A DNA stretch of 64,000 bases from Sva-07 sp963698435. Lineage in GTDB: Bacteria; Actinomycetota; Acidimicrobiia; Acidimicrobiales; Ilumatobacteraceae. The notes under the pieces were generated by a model, which had not been told where the DNA came from, searched no databases, and worked only from the letters and a program-made list of their open reading frames with translations. The stretch lies in the NCBI GenBank assembly GCA_963698435.1, contig CAVOQV010000018.1, positions 568,860 to 632,859 of the forward strand. Direction: 5' to 3'. The translations under genes and the position numbers were made by a program. Below, piece by piece: positions 9,501 through 19,620 of this stretch (its first letter is position 1; every line of letters begins with the position of its first letter).

Positions 9501-12298
9501 GCTTGCCTCGTCGTCTTCGCCTGGCAGATTCGTATCGGAGAGCGGAACCGTGCCGGGAGTCGAGTCCGGATCGTCGATCGTCGCTGCGGTGACCTGCGCG
9601 TAGTTGATGCCGGGGCCGGCGGACGTGTCGTAGATGACGTTCATCTGGGCCTGGCCGCCGGGCGCGAGATCCGCTACCGACCAGATGTTGCTGGGACCGT
9701 CGAACGTTCCGTCAGCCGGTGCGCTGGTCTGGGCCGTGGCCGACACGAACACCGCGCCGGTCGGCGGATGGTCGGTGACGCGCACTCCCGACGACGGGCT
9801 CGGCCCGGCATTGGCGAGCGTCAGCAGGAACGTGGTCTGGCCGCTGGCATCGGGCCCCGAGATCCGCTGCTTTGTCAGCGAGACGTCGGCCAGTGGTCGC
9901 ACGGTCACCGTGGCGGCAGCATCGTCGTCCTCGGTGGTCGAACCGTTCGCGGGTGTCGAGTCGGGGTCGGCGGCCAGCGAGCGGGTGATCTCGGCGGTGT
10001 TGGTGGCCGACAGAACGTTCACGGTGGCGACGATGTCGAGCGTGACCGACGTGTTCGCCGCAATGTCGCCGACCGACCAGACGCCGGTCGACTCGTCGTA
10101 GGCGGCGCTCGGCGACGCAGAGACGAAGCTCAATCCGGTCGGGAGGCGATCGGTGACCACCACTCCCTCGGCGGTGTCAGGGCCGGCGTTCGAGAGCGTG
10201 AGGCGGAACGTTGCGTTGTCACCGAGGTAGGTCGGAGCGACGGTCACCTGCTTGTCGAGCGAGAGGTCAGCTGCGACGAGGTCGATGACGTCGACGTCGC
10301 CGCCGGTCTCCTGCAGCGATTCGACGTCGACGATGTTGCTGATGCTCGTGCCCGCCGGGAACGGCTCGGCGATCTCGACGCGATATCGGATGTGCACGGT
10401 GGTGCCCGGAGCGATCGTCGGCAGCGCTGCGCCGCCCTCGTCGAACGGGAAGGCCGTCGCCGCGGGTGGTGCGTCGTCGCTGAAGGGCCGGTCGATGCCG
10501 GATCCGTCGTCGTAGGTCGTCGAACCGAGGACGTAGGACGCGCCTGCAGGGATTGCGTCGGAGACGTTCAGATCGGTGAATGACAGCGCTCCGGCATCGG
10601 CGATGGCGATGTCGTACTGCACGATGTCGCCGGGCCCGAAGCGGCCGTCGGAGTTGGTGTCCTGGCCGAGCGCGGACGACTTGTCGACGATCATCGCCGT
10701 CGACGGGATGAGCGCGTAGCCGGCATCGAAGCCCGGTGCCCCGGTTGGCGCATTCGAAGCGTCCTCACCCCATGCGCCCGCGAGCAGTGTTCCGTCGCAG
10801 GTGTAGATGCTCGCGCCGGTCATGTCGCCGTCGGTGCTGTCGAAGATTTTCGTCGACGCGCCCTGGACGACCGAGATCGTCCGGTCGTAGCGACCGTCGC
10901 ACGCCGGTCCGAGCGCACCGGTCGCGGGATCGCCGTCGTGGTCGATGTAGAGGGTCGTGTCGGCGAGCGTCGAGATCCACACGGGGTTGTCGTCACGGTT
11001 GCCCGCCGGGAGTGCGGGCGGGTTGTTCGAGTTCCCGGGCGCCCAACCGAGGACGGCCTTCGAGGTCAACAGGCGAGTCGGGACGAGACCGAACCCCCAG
11101 TCCCAGTTGGCACTTCCGTCGCCTCCGGTGCCGGGAGCGGCGCCGCTCTGCGATCCACCTGCGCCCACGGCGACGAACGTCTCGCCGCCGGCGCTCTGGA
11201 ACCGAACGGCCTGTGACAACGGTGACGCATAGCTCGTGCCGCCCCGCGCCGGCACCGACAACGTGCCCGTGCAGCCCGTACAGGTCGGCGTCACCGTGAT
11301 CGACGCAGGGTTCGGGTTGAACAGGTACGTGATCGTGCGCTGATTGTCGTTGGTGGCGCCGACGGGGTTCACGTAGTCCGCCGTGAGCAACGCCGTCGGG
11401 AACAACGTGAACCACCGCAGCTCGTACGACCGCGCCCGCCTCACCCGATCCGACGTGGACCTGGACCGGTTGCGATGAACGCACCCGTGCTCCGCGGTTG
11501 ATCCCGCCGTTGACGAATGCAACTTCGCCGGCGCCGATCGTGCGCGACACATCGGTGTCACCGTCACCATCGGTGTCGATCTCGACGAGTGTGTTGGCCT
11601 TGTCGGCCATCACCTGCACGCTCGTCGTCGAGAACGCATCGGAGGTCCCGGCCGGCGGTGTCATGTCCTCGCCGACAGGAATCCAATAGTCCGTACCCCA
11701 CTTCGACGTGTCGTATGCCGAGGCCGAGGCCGCGAGAACAGAACCCAATGGCGTCGAGAACCCACCGGCGGTGATCGTGAACCCGCGTGTCGAACGCGAC
11801 CCGGTCGCGGCCATCCCACAGCACGGTCGTCGTCCGCGGGATCGGGATGTTGTTGCGCAGCACGAAGACGGCGCCAGCAGGGAGGAGATCGCCGGCACAG
11901 CGCGTGCCGCAGAACGACGCGGCGTTGCCGCCGACCGGGTCACCGTCGCCCCAGACCTGTGTCGACGCCTGGACCGGGTTCGTGATGTCGGGCTCGTAGC
12001 CGTCCTCCCAGTGGTCGTAGAACATCACCGCGCCCGACCCAGCGTTGGTGATTCCGACGGTGAAGTCGAGTGTCGAGCTGGCGGCGGAGTTGGCCGACAG
12101 CATCGTTGCCCGGGTGGCGTCGGCGTCCAACGGCACGTACCCGGTCATCACCGGGCTGGGATAGGGCGCCGCGGCGGTCGCGGTCGGCTGCGTCGGCACG
12201 ACCAGGACCGTGGCGATCGCTGCTGCGATGACGGCGAGGCCAGTTGGCCCGAGCTTGCTGCGGTCGGTCAATCGCGACCGGAGATTCCACGAATTCAT
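6552..12298 (-). CDS. Giant LPXTG-anchored surface protein with DUF11 and SdrD_B-like repeats, frameshifted
   Basis: Read from ATG 12298, this is a secreted wall protein of about 1,915 residues. A signal peptide (hydrophobic LAVIAAAIATVLVVP, then ATAAAP) is followed by an N-terminal region of about 620 residues. Three DUF11 domains follow (about residues 675-1060). Six SdrD_B/Cna-B-like domains come next (about 1070-1720), each starting GD-x-V-W/F and holding Ca-binding-like D-x-D-x-D-G loops. A fourth DUF11, a P/T-rich spacer, LPSTG (codons at 6663-6680), a membrane helix and RTRRRDGH complete it. Two frame changes, near 11,785 and near 11,440, break the N-terminal region; conserved-looking sequence resumes in the new frame each time. 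Such proteins form extended rigid stalks in adhesion. The sortase at 20.4 kb could anchor it. A weak AGGACAGG lies before the start. Confidence 0.8.
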
Positions 12299-12517
12299 CA
12301 GACCTGTCCTGCGATGGCGACTCGAACTGGATCGGTGCCACGTCGGGTGGTCACAGAGAGGTCATCGACTCGAACTGCCCCGACTTGAACGTGATCAGCT
12401 GCCGGCGGCTCCCGCTGCCGGACGCCGTGTCGCCCGTTCTTGCTCCTGGGCGGGGTTTGACGCGTCGATTCTGGTGTTCGCTGTGGACCGTCGTCGCCGA
12501 CCGGTGAGAATGATCCT

Positions 12518-14485
12518 GTGAGTGCTGTCGTCGCGGTCTGTCGCCGCGCGTTGTTGCCGTTCGTCGCGACCGCGTTGGTGGTCGGCGCGGCTGCGTGGAT
12601 CGGTGGCGCAGACGACCTCGCCGTCGCCGTGTGGTCGGTGGCGTCGGGCATCGTGGTGGTGGACCTCGTGGTCGTCACGGTCGCCCGATTGCGCGAGGGG
12701 CGGGTGGCAGTCGACGTCGTGGCGCTGGTCGCCTTGGTTGCCGCAATGGTGATGGACGAGGCGCTCGCCGGTGTGATCCTGGCCTTGATGGTGGCGTCAG
12801 GCGACGCCCTCGAGCAGTACGCGCATCGTCGGGCGGAGCGGTCGCTGTCGGAGTTGCTGTCGCTGGCGCCGAAGGTCGCCCACCGGCTGGTGGAAGGGTC
12901 GTTCGAGACCGTTCCGGTCGACGAGGTGGTGCCCGACGAGGTGCTGCTCGTCAAGCCCGGCGAGGTCGTGCCGGTCGACGGCACCGTGCTGGAAACGGCC
13001 GTGCTGGACGAATCGGTGCTGACCGGGGAGGCCCAGTCGGTGCAGCGCGAGAGGGGCGAACCGGCGCGCAGCGGATCGCTGAACGCCGGAGGAGCGTTCC
13101 GGATGTCGGCGTCGGCCTCGGCCGCGGAGAGCTCGTACGCGGGAATCGTGAAGCTCGTCAAGTCGGCGGGCGTCGGCCGAGCACCGTTCGTGCGGCTGGC
13201 CGACCGGTATGCCGTGATGTTCGTCCCGATGGTGTTCCTGATCGCGGGGGGCACCTGGCTGCTGACGGGGGAGTCGACCCGGATGCTCGCCGTGCTGGTC
13301 GTCGCCACACCGTGCCCGCTCGTGCTGGCTGCACCGGTCGCGGTGGTGTCCGGGATCGCCTGCGCAGCGCGGAACGGGGTGGTGGTCAAGGACGGCGCGG
13401 CGTTGGAGGCGATGGGGCAGACACGCACGGTGCTGATGGACAAGACGGGCACGCTGACCGCCGGCCGGGCTCACGTCGTCGCGGTGGCGACATCACCGGG
13501 CAGCGATGCGGCGGACGTGCTCGCCCTGGCGGCGTCGGTCGAACAGGCGTCGCCGCACGTGCTGGCGGCCATGCTGGTGCGCGAGGCCCGTGATCGAGGC
13601 GTGACGATGGTCGAGCCGGTGGGAGTGGTCGAGCAGCCGGGGAGCGGCGTGGGCGGCAGCGTCGATGGGCGCGAGGTGTGGGTCGGCGCCCTCACTGCGG
13701 TCGACGTCGAGGAACGAGCTCCGTGGCTCGTGGCCGCCGAGCGTCGGGCTCGGCGGGAGGGCTGCGGCGCAACGGTCGTGATCGTCGACGATGAACCGGT
13801 CGGGTTGATCCTCTTCACCGATGAGCTGCGAACCGATACCTCGGCGGCACTGCGAGCGCTTCGCCGCTCCGGCGTCGATCGGCTCGTGATGGTCACCGGT
13901 GACCGACTCGAGGTCGCGGAACCGATCGGGATGTCATTGGGGATCGACCAGGTCTTCGCCGACCGGACTCCGGCCGAGAAACTCGACGTCGTACGAAGCG
14001 AATCGTCGAACCGATCTGGGGTCACCGTGATGGTCGGCGACGGTGTCAACGATGCGCCGGCGCTGGCCGCCGCCGATCTCGGGGTGGCGATGGGGGCCCG
14101 AGGTGCGACTGCCTCGTCGGAGGCCGCCGACGTGGTGTTGATCGTCGACCGACTCGACCGGTTGGCGGTCGGGGTCGTGATCGCCGGGCGGGCGCGGGCG
14201 ATCGCCCGCCAGAGCGTGTTGCTCGGTATGGGCCTGTCGTTGATCGGGATGGGTGCCGCCGCGGTCGGGCTGCTCGCACCGGTCGGCGGCGCCGTCCTTC
14301 AGGAGGTGATCGACGTGTTGGCGATCGGTACCGCGCTGCGCCGCGCTGCGACCACCGCGGTCGTTGCGGCACACCGGGTCGGTGCCAGATTCGTGGAACC
14401 GTCAGCTCGCAGAGGGGCACGGACCGCTGCTGCTGGTTCTCGAGGACCTCCGCTCTGTCGCAGGAATCCTCGACACCACCGATGA
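12518..14485 (+). CDS. P1B-5-type metal-transporting ATPase, C-terminus frameshifted
   Basis: This is an inner-membrane P-type ATPase with no N-terminal metal-binding domain. Visible motifs are TGE (LTGEAQS) in the actuator domain, TPCPLVLA in the metal-site helix, the phosphorylated DKTGTLT near residue 310, TGD and GDGVNDAPALA. The TPC motif is typical of P1B-5 pumps, which are linked to iron or nickel export and often carry a C-terminal hemerythrin-like domain. Sense is lost after EVIDVLAIGTALRR, and the final 45 residues look like an out-of-frame read. A hemerythrin domain begins within 50 bp in another frame, so ATPase and hemerythrin were probably one protein of about 770 residues. The start is GTG 12518. 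Confidence 0.85.
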   Translation: MSAVVAVCRRALLPFVATALVVGAAAWIGGADDLAVAVWSVASGIVVVDLVVVTVARLREGRVAVDVVALVALVAAMVMDEALAGVILALMVASGDALEQYAHRRAERSLSELLSLAPKVAHRLVEGSFETVPVDEVVPDEVLLVKPGEVVPVDGTVLETAVLDESVLTGEAQSVQRERGEPARSGSLNAGGAFRMSASASAAESSYAGIVKLVKSAGVGRAPFVRLADRYAVMFVPMVFLIAGGTWLLTGESTRMLAVLVVATPCPLVLAAPVAVVSGIACAARNGVVVKDGAALEAMGQTRTVLMDKTGTLTAGRAHVVAVATSPGSDAADVLALAASVEQASPHVLAAMLVREARDRGVTMVEPVGVVEQPGSGVGGSVDGREVWVGALTAVDVEERAPWLVAAERRARREGCGATVVIVDDEPVGLILFTDELRTDTSAALRALRRSGVDRLVMVTGDRLEVAEPIGMSLGIDQVFADRTPAEKLDVVRSESSNRSGVTVMVGDGVNDAPALAAADLGVAMGARGATASSEAADVVLIVDRLDRLAVGVVIAGRARAIARQSVLLGMGLSLIGMGAAAVGLLAPVGGAVLQEVIDVLAIGTALRRAATTAVVAAHRVGARFVEPSARRGARTAAAGSRGPPLCRRNPRHHR

Positions 14486-14954
14486 GGCGTCCACGCTCGC
14501 ATCGCTGCGCGACGTGGCTGCTCGGATCTCCGAGGAGGTCGTTCCGCACGAGCGCGAAGACGAGTCGCAGATCTACCCAGGGGTTGCCGAACGCCTCGGT
14601 GGAACGGACCCGTTGGCGTCGATGAGCCGCACGCACCGGGAGATCTTCCACCTCGCGTCGCTGCTCGATCGGCTCGTCGACGACGCATCGGTCGACGGCT
14701 TCGCCGACGAGGATCGCAGCGAGGCGCGCCGGATCCTCTACTCCCTCGACGCGATTCTTCGCCTCCACTTCGCGCAGGAAGAGGAGTTGCTGACGAGTAT
14801 CACACTCGACGGCCCACCGCGAGCTGTGAGTGATGTGAGCAGCATCCTCACTCGACGACGCGAAGGGCGCCCGGGAGGTTCATGCGCTGGAGCCGGCGCA
14901 CGAGGAGCAGCGGAGTGGCAGCGACGGAGGCGATCCCGACGATTGCGGCAATGA
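14364..14954 (+). CDS. Hemerythrin-like domain, probably the displaced C-terminus of the P1B-5 ATPase
   Basis: The frame carries the diiron hemerythrin pattern: a first His in AEGHGPLL, PHEREDESQIYPGV, SRTHREIFHL and LHFAQEEELL, giving the expected His, HxxxE, His and HxxEE ligands. It overlaps the last 120 bp of the ATPase reading frame and has no good start (a TTG at 14364) or ribosome-binding site of its own. In known P1B-5 ATPases this domain is fused to the pump and is thought to sense oxygen or metal. The most economical reading is one gene with a one-base error around 14,345-14,365. The true end is probably near 14,830; the listed stop lies 107 bp inside the convergent permease gene. 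Confidence 0.7.
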   Translation: MRHTGSVPDSWNRQLAEGHGPLLLVLEDLRSVAGILDTTDEASTLASLRDVAARISEEVVPHEREDESQIYPGVAERLGGTDPLASMSRTHREIFHLASLLDRLVDDASVDGFADEDRSEARRILYSLDAILRLHFAQEEELLTSITLDGPPRAVSDVSSILTRRREGRPGGSCAGAGARGAAEWQRRRRSRRLRQ

Positions 14955-17325
14955 GGATCGTGGTCGGCGAGAGGTAGGCGTCGATCCCGACGTCGGGGAT
15001 CGTGGTGGTCGCGAGCGAGGTCAGCATCCACTGGAGGAAGACGACGCCGCCGACGAGACCGATCACGGTCGCGAGGACACCGATGATGGCGCTCTCCTTC
15101 ACGACGACACCGAGCACGGTTCGGATGGGAAGCCCGAAGGCGCGCATGGTGGCGTGTTCCCGCCGCCGTTCCTCGACGCTGATGCGGGTGGCGTTGAACA
15201 CGATCAGGAGCGCGAGGATCAAGACGGCGCCCGCCGTGACGATCAGGAAGCTGAGGAACTGGTCGAGGGCCTCGTCGATGGCTTCGCTGATGCGGGCGAC
15301 GGGCTGACTCGATGTCACGCCGGGAAGCCCGAAGACGGCCCGCTGGACATCGGATCGGGTGGCGTCGTCGGCTGGGTACGCCTGTACGACGTTCACGCCA
15401 CCCTGGAGCCCGAACCGCTCGCTGTCGGCGATGTCCAAGAAGGCGAATGTCCTGATCGGATTGGCGTGGATGCCGGCGACGACGAACGCCGTGTCGGTGA
15501 TCGAGAAGCCGCCCATCTCGGTGCGGATCGGGTGGCGCACGGTGACGGTGTCGCCCGCTTGCGTCCCCAGGTCGTCGGCGGCCTTGCGGGCCAGCAGGAT
15601 CCCCGGTGTGTCTCCGCTGATCGTCGCGGTTCCCTGCTCGACGCTCGGCGTCCACACGGCGTCGTCGAGATCGACGAACTCGACGAGGAGGTCGACGTTG
15701 TCGGCGGGTTCGCCCGCCAGCGCAGTGGCGGGCAGCCGCAGTCCGGCATCGACCCGTCCTACTGCGGGAGCGTCGGCGATCGCGAGAACGACAGGGGAGT
15801 CGTCGGGGTAGAACGTGTCGAGTTGCACGACGACTCGGTCGGCGTCGCCCTTGGTGAACTCGACGTTTGCCTGTTCGAGGGCCCGGCCGAAGCTGTCGAG
15901 CATCCCGAGAACCGCTACAAGGGCGGTGATCGCTGCGCCGACGCCGACCGCGGTCGACACTGTGCGGCGCGGGGTGCGCAGCACGTTGCGGATCGGCATC
16001 TGGGTCATGGTCGAACCGGGAACGCGGAGCCGGCCGGTCCAGCCGGTCAGCCGGCCGGACCTGGCCGCAAGGTGACCGGTGCGGATCGCCTCGATCGGCT
16101 CGACGCGCAACGCCCGCCAGACCGGCAGAGCGCTGGCTGCGATCGGAATCGCGATCCCGAGCATGGCCGCCCGGAGATACACGTCGTACTGGAACGGCGT
16201 GCGGTGTTCTGGGAGCGGCAGGAACGACTCGAGGAGGTCCCCGAAGGCGTTGCCGACGACGACACCGACGCCGAGGCCGGCGATCGTGCCCAGGACGGCG
16301 ACCTGGACGCCGATGAGCATGGGGCGGATCGCGAGCTGTGGCCGTGGGACGCCGAGCGCCATCCCGATGCCGATCTCGCGGCGCTGGGCCTCCACGATCC
16401 GGTTGATCAGGTTGAACGCGGCGAGCGCCGCGGCGAACAGCACCAGCGCCGACAGCGCATTCCAGAAGCGCTGGTCGTTGTCGATGTCCTCGTAGAGCAC
16501 TCGAACGGCGTCGGCGTCGTCGCGGCTCGAGACGGTGGCGCTGGTGCCGAGGCCGGAGACCGCCTCGGTGACGTCAGCCGCCACGGCATCCCGGTCGGCG
16601 CCGTCGACGAGCACGATCACGGCGTCGTTGACCATCGCCTCGTGCCCGCTGATGTCCTGCGCCGCCGCCAGGGGGAGATAGAGGATCGCCAGTTCTCCGG
16701 CAGCGAAGACCGTTCCCTGGGGGCCTTCGTAGAAGAAGTCCTCGGGCGCGACTCCCAGACCCGTGTAGGTGACCGCACGGTCGCCGGCGACCGCAACGGT
16801 GCCGGCGGTCGGTAGGCCGTGCTGGTCGGCGAACTTGAGTTCGAGGACGGCGTTGCGATCGGTCGGGTCGTCCGAGGGTGCGGTGCCGTCGCGCACCCAG
16901 ACGTCGTCGACCGGCTGTGGCGACCCGAACGTCATCCCGACGAGCCGAGCCGGGACCAGCACCGACTCACCGTCGCCGATCGTCTGTGTGTCCACCTGGC
17001 TGTCGACCACGAGCCGTTCGGTGGCGGCGCGGACCGAGTCGGCGCCGTCGATCGACGCGATCGCGTCGAGGAGTCGACCCTGCTCGACGAACGTCCCGGG
17101 GCTGAGCGCGACTCGAAGGTCGTGCATCTCCAATGCCGCGAAGCTGGCGTCGTTGGACTGTCGTCGCCACTCCGCAGTGCTGCCCAGGCCTGCGTACACC
17201 CCGGTCCCGATCGCCAGGACGAGCGCGATCGCGACGACGGCGATCCAGTGTGATCGGAAATCGCGCCATGACCAACGCAGCCACCATCCGAGCCAGCGGC
17301 TCGGCGGGCGCGAGGTGGTCACCAT
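14848..17325 (-). CDS. ABC transporter permease, duplicated FtsX/MacB type
   Basis: This 825-residue integral membrane protein has an N-terminal helix (about residues 25-50), a large extracytoplasmic domain, then three helices of a first FtsX domain (about 285-420). A second extracytoplasmic domain and a second FtsX domain (about 670-815) follow. Signatures include the IVEAQRREIGIGMALGVPR and RRREHATMRAFGLPIR coupling loops. Such long permeases export lipids, lipoproteins or peptides, or act as mechanotransmission devices; the substrate here cannot be told. It overlaps the upstream ATPase gene by 7 nt, so the two are translated together. Confidence 0.9.
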   Translation of the reverse strand: MVTTSRPPSRWLGWWLRWSWRDFRSHWIAVVAIALVLAIGTGVYAGLGSTAEWRRQSNDASFAALEMHDLRVALSPGTFVEQGRLLDAIASIDGADSVRAATERLVVDSQVDTQTIGDGESVLVPARLVGMTFGSPQPVDDVWVRDGTAPSDDPTDRNAVLELKFADQHGLPTAGTVAVAGDRAVTYTGLGVAPEDFFYEGPQGTVFAAGELAILYLPLAAAQDISGHEAMVNDAVIVLVDGADRDAVAADVTEAVSGLGTSATVSSRDDADAVRVLYEDIDNDQRFWNALSALVLFAAALAAFNLINRIVEAQRREIGIGMALGVPRPQLAIRPMLIGVQVAVLGTIAGLGVGVVVGNAFGDLLESFLPLPEHRTPFQYDVYLRAAMLGIAIPIAASALPVWRALRVEPIEAIRTGHLAARSGRLTGWTGRLRVPGSTMTQMPIRNVLRTPRRTVSTAVGVGAAITALVAVLGMLDSFGRALEQANVEFTKGDADRVVVQLDTFYPDDSPVVLAIADAPAVGRVDAGLRLPATALAGEPADNVDLLVEFVDLDDAVWTPSVEQGTATISGDTPGILLARKAADDLGTQAGDTVTVRHPIRTEMGGFSITDTAFVVAGIHANPIRTFAFLDIADSERFGLQGGVNVVQAYPADDATRSDVQRAVFGLPGVTSSQPVARISEAIDEALDQFLSFLIVTAGAVLILALLIVFNATRISVEERRREHATMRAFGLPIRTVLGVVVKESAIIGVLATVIGLVGGVVFLQWMLTSLATTTIPDVGIDAYLSPTTILIAAIVGIASVAATPLLLVRRLQRMNLPGALRVVE

Positions 17326-18095
17326 TGCAGATCGCCGATGTCGGCCTTGCCACCGGGGGGCGGTCCGTCGGAGACGATGCGGCCGCTCGAGAGCTCGACC
17401 ACGCGGTCGGCGACACGAGCGATCTCGCGGTTGTGCGTGACGACCAGCACGGTCATCCCCGCCCGCGCCTGCTCCTCGAGCACGCCGAGGATCTGGACGC
17501 CCGTGCGGAAGTCGAGTTCACCGGTCGGTTCGTCGGCGAGCAGGATCGGATTGCCGGTGGCCAGGGCGCGGGCGATCGCGACGCGCTGCTGCTCGCCGCC
17601 CGACAACTGGTGCGGGAAGTGACGTTGACGATCGGCGAGCCCGACCTGCGCCAATGCCTGTCGAGCCCGCTCGGCCGGATCCGGTGTTCGGGCGGCATCC
17701 GCCCCGAAGCGCACGTTCTCGAGGGCGGTGAGGCCGGGGAACAGATTGAACGTCTGGAAGATGAAGCTCACGCCGTGTCGTCGCAACATCGACCGATCCG
17801 CCTGCGATGCACTGGTGACGTCGACGCCGGCCACCCGTACCGATCCGGAGGTCGGTGTGTCCAGGGCGCCGATCATGTTCAGCAGCGTCGTCTTGCCGCA
17901 GCCTGACGGCCCGACGATCGCGACGAACGCTGACTCGTCGACGTGCAGGTTGATGCCGTCGAGAGCGGTGACGTCGACCTCGCCCACCCGATACCGCTTG
18001 GTGAGATCATCCAGGTCGATGCGGGTGCCTTCGTGGCCCACCCGCGCGTCGACCGGGATCGAGCCGACCTGACCGTTGACCGCGTCATGGCTCAT
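17319..18095 (-). CDS. ABC transporter ATP-binding protein, MacB/LolD type
   Basis: The 258-residue nucleotide-binding subunit partners the FtsX permease encoded immediately downstream. Walker A is GPSGCGKTTLL, the signature is LSGGEQQRVAIARAL and Walker B is ILLADEPTGELD, followed by the switch His in VVTHN. The start was placed at ATG 18095 (MSHDAVNGQVG). A longer frame upstream overlaps the divergent promoter region of the VIT gene and has no family similarity. Substrate is unknown. Confidence 0.92.
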   Translation of the reverse strand: MSHDAVNGQVGSIPVDARVGHEGTRIDLDDLTKRYRVGEVDVTALDGINLHVDESAFVAIVGPSGCGKTTLLNMIGALDTPTSGSVRVAGVDVTSASQADRSMLRRHGVSFIFQTFNLFPGLTALENVRFGADAARTPDPAERARQALAQVGLADRQRHFPHQLSGGEQQRVAIARALATGNPILLADEPTGELDFRTGVQILGVLEEQARAGMTVLVVTHNREIARVADRVVELSSGRIVSDGPPPGGKADIGDLQW

Positions 18096-18243
18096 GATCC
18101 AATCATCCGGTGACGTCACGTCGGCGTGAAGGGAAGAAGGTCCCGCACCCCCGGCGTACCCGTCCGCTGAACGTAGTGTGGCCCTGCGGTCGGGCGTTGC
18201 CATCCCGGATCCAGCACGCGTTCGTTCCGGGAGGTCGGTCGTC

Positions 18244-18933
18244 ATGGCGCACAAAGAGGTTCATCGCACGCACAGGATCGGTTGGTTGCGTGCAGCGGTG
18301 CTCGGCGCGAACGACGGCATCGTTTCGACAGCGAGCCTGATCATCGGCGTGGCCGCGTCGGGTGCCTCCCGTAGCGAGGTGCTGGTGGCGGGCACGGCAG
18401 GGCTGGTCGCCGGGGCGATGTCGATGGCTGCTGGGGAGTACGTGTCGGTGAGTTCGCAGGCCGACACGGAGGCGGCCGACATCGAACGCGAGCGAGCCGA
18501 GTTGCGCGACGAGCCAGAACGGGAACTCGAGGAGCTGAGCTCGATGTACCGAGCGCGCGGCCTGGATGCCGATCTCGCCCGGCGGGTTGCCGAGGGACTG
18601 ACGGCACATGACGCGCTCGGCGCCCACGCACGCGAAGAGCTGGGGATCTCCGACACGACGGCGGCGCGTCCGGTACAGGCAGCGGTCACGTCGGCGGCGA
18701 CGTTTGCGGCTGGTGCCGCCCTGCCCTTGCTGGCGGCTGCGCTTGCTGCAGGTGCGGTGCAGATCGCTGTCGTCGCGATCACGGCCCTCGTCTTCCTCGC
18801 CGTACTGGGCGGTGTCGGCGCGAAGGCCGGCGGCGCGCCGGTGGTTGTGGCGGCCGTGCGAGTCACGTTCTGGGGGGCGTTGGCCATGGTCGTCACCGCA
18901 CTGATCGGTACCGCGTTCGGCGCCGTGGTCTGA
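18244..18933 (+). CDS. VIT1/CCC1 family Fe(2+)/Mn(2+) transporter
   Basis: The 229-residue membrane protein has the family N-terminus HRTHRIGWLRAAVLGANDGIVS. GLVAGAMSMAAGEYVSVSSQ follows, then an acidic, Glu-rich cytosolic metal-binding segment (about residues 80-135), and three C-terminal helices. Members move ferrous iron or manganese out of the cytosol. The start ATG 18244 begins at the conserved MAHKEVHRTHRIG; a longer frame upstream is noncoding-like. It lies near the P1B-5 ATPase and the haem-binding protein, suggesting a metal-homeostasis neighbourhood. Confidence 0.93.
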   Translation: MAHKEVHRTHRIGWLRAAVLGANDGIVSTASLIIGVAASGASRSEVLVAGTAGLVAGAMSMAAGEYVSVSSQADTEAADIERERAELRDEPERELEELSSMYRARGLDADLARRVAEGLTAHDALGAHAREELGISDTTAARPVQAAVTSAATFAAGAALPLLAAALAAGAVQIAVVAITALVFLAVLGGVGAKAGGAPVVVAAVRVTFWGALAMVVTALIGTAFGAVV

Positions 18934-18981
18934 GCCGTTCAGCCCTTCCCGCCACGGCACGGCGGAACGCAGGCTGTTCAC

Positions 18982-19514
18982 ATGGCGAACCCCTCGGAAC
19001 ACTCGTACCCGCGCCATCTCTGGCGTCCATGGGGCACCTGGTCACTCCTGGCAGTCGCGGTCGGCGGAATCGCTTTCATCCGGTTGATCCCCTACGGCCG
19101 CAGTCACGACAACCCGGCATCGACCGGCGAGCCGGAGCGGTCCTAACCCCCCGAACTCGGGAGCTGATGGTCAACGCCTGCTACGGATGCCACAGCAATG
19201 AAGTCGAGTGGCGCTGGTATTCGAACATCGCACCGGTCTCGTGGGCGATCACCGATCACGTCGAGGAGGGCCGCGACCAGGTGAACTTCTCCGAGTTCGC
19301 TGCCGATCCGAGCGACGCCGACGAAACGATCGAAGTCATCGAGGAGGGATCGATGCCACCCGCCTACTACGCCGCGTTCGGTCTTCACCCGGAGGCGAAC
19401 CTGAGCGACGCGGAGATCGCCGAACTCGTCGCCGGGTTGCGAGCCATGCCGGGCCTCTCCGAGGGCGAGAGTGATGGCAGAGAGTCCGGCAACGATCGCG
19501 ACGACGAAGACTGA
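18982..19514 (+). CDS. Haem-binding domain (DUF/PF14376-type) membrane-anchored protein, frameshifted
   Basis: From ATG 18982 the frame gives a short N-terminus, a hydrophobic anchor (WSLLAVAVGGIAFIRLIP), YGRSHDNPASTGEPERS and then a stop at 19143. In the adjacent frame the expected continuation follows: RTRELMVNACYGCHSNEVEW, with the C-type haem motif CYGCH, then WYSNIAPVSW and EVIEEGSMPPAYY. This is the order in PF14376 haem-binding proteins, which are periplasmic or extracytoplasmic. Restoring one base between about 19,130 and 19,150, next to a run of six C, joins them into about 177 residues. The acidic, repetitive C-terminal tail is of unknown role. Confidence 0.72.
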
Positions 19515-19607
19515 AGCTCGAGTCCGCGTGTGCGGTGGTGTCGGGGAAGCGAACAGGTATCCGCAGGAGCGAGGCGAACCCTGCCGGATGGCCCGGGTTT
19601 CGTTCGG

Positions 19608-19613
19608 TACTGT
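19608..19613 (+). promoter_or_regulatory. -10 element, leaderless methyltransferase gene
   Basis: TACTGT lies 7 nt before the ATG at 19621. Confidence 0.4.
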
Positions 19614-19620
19614 GCCGGAG

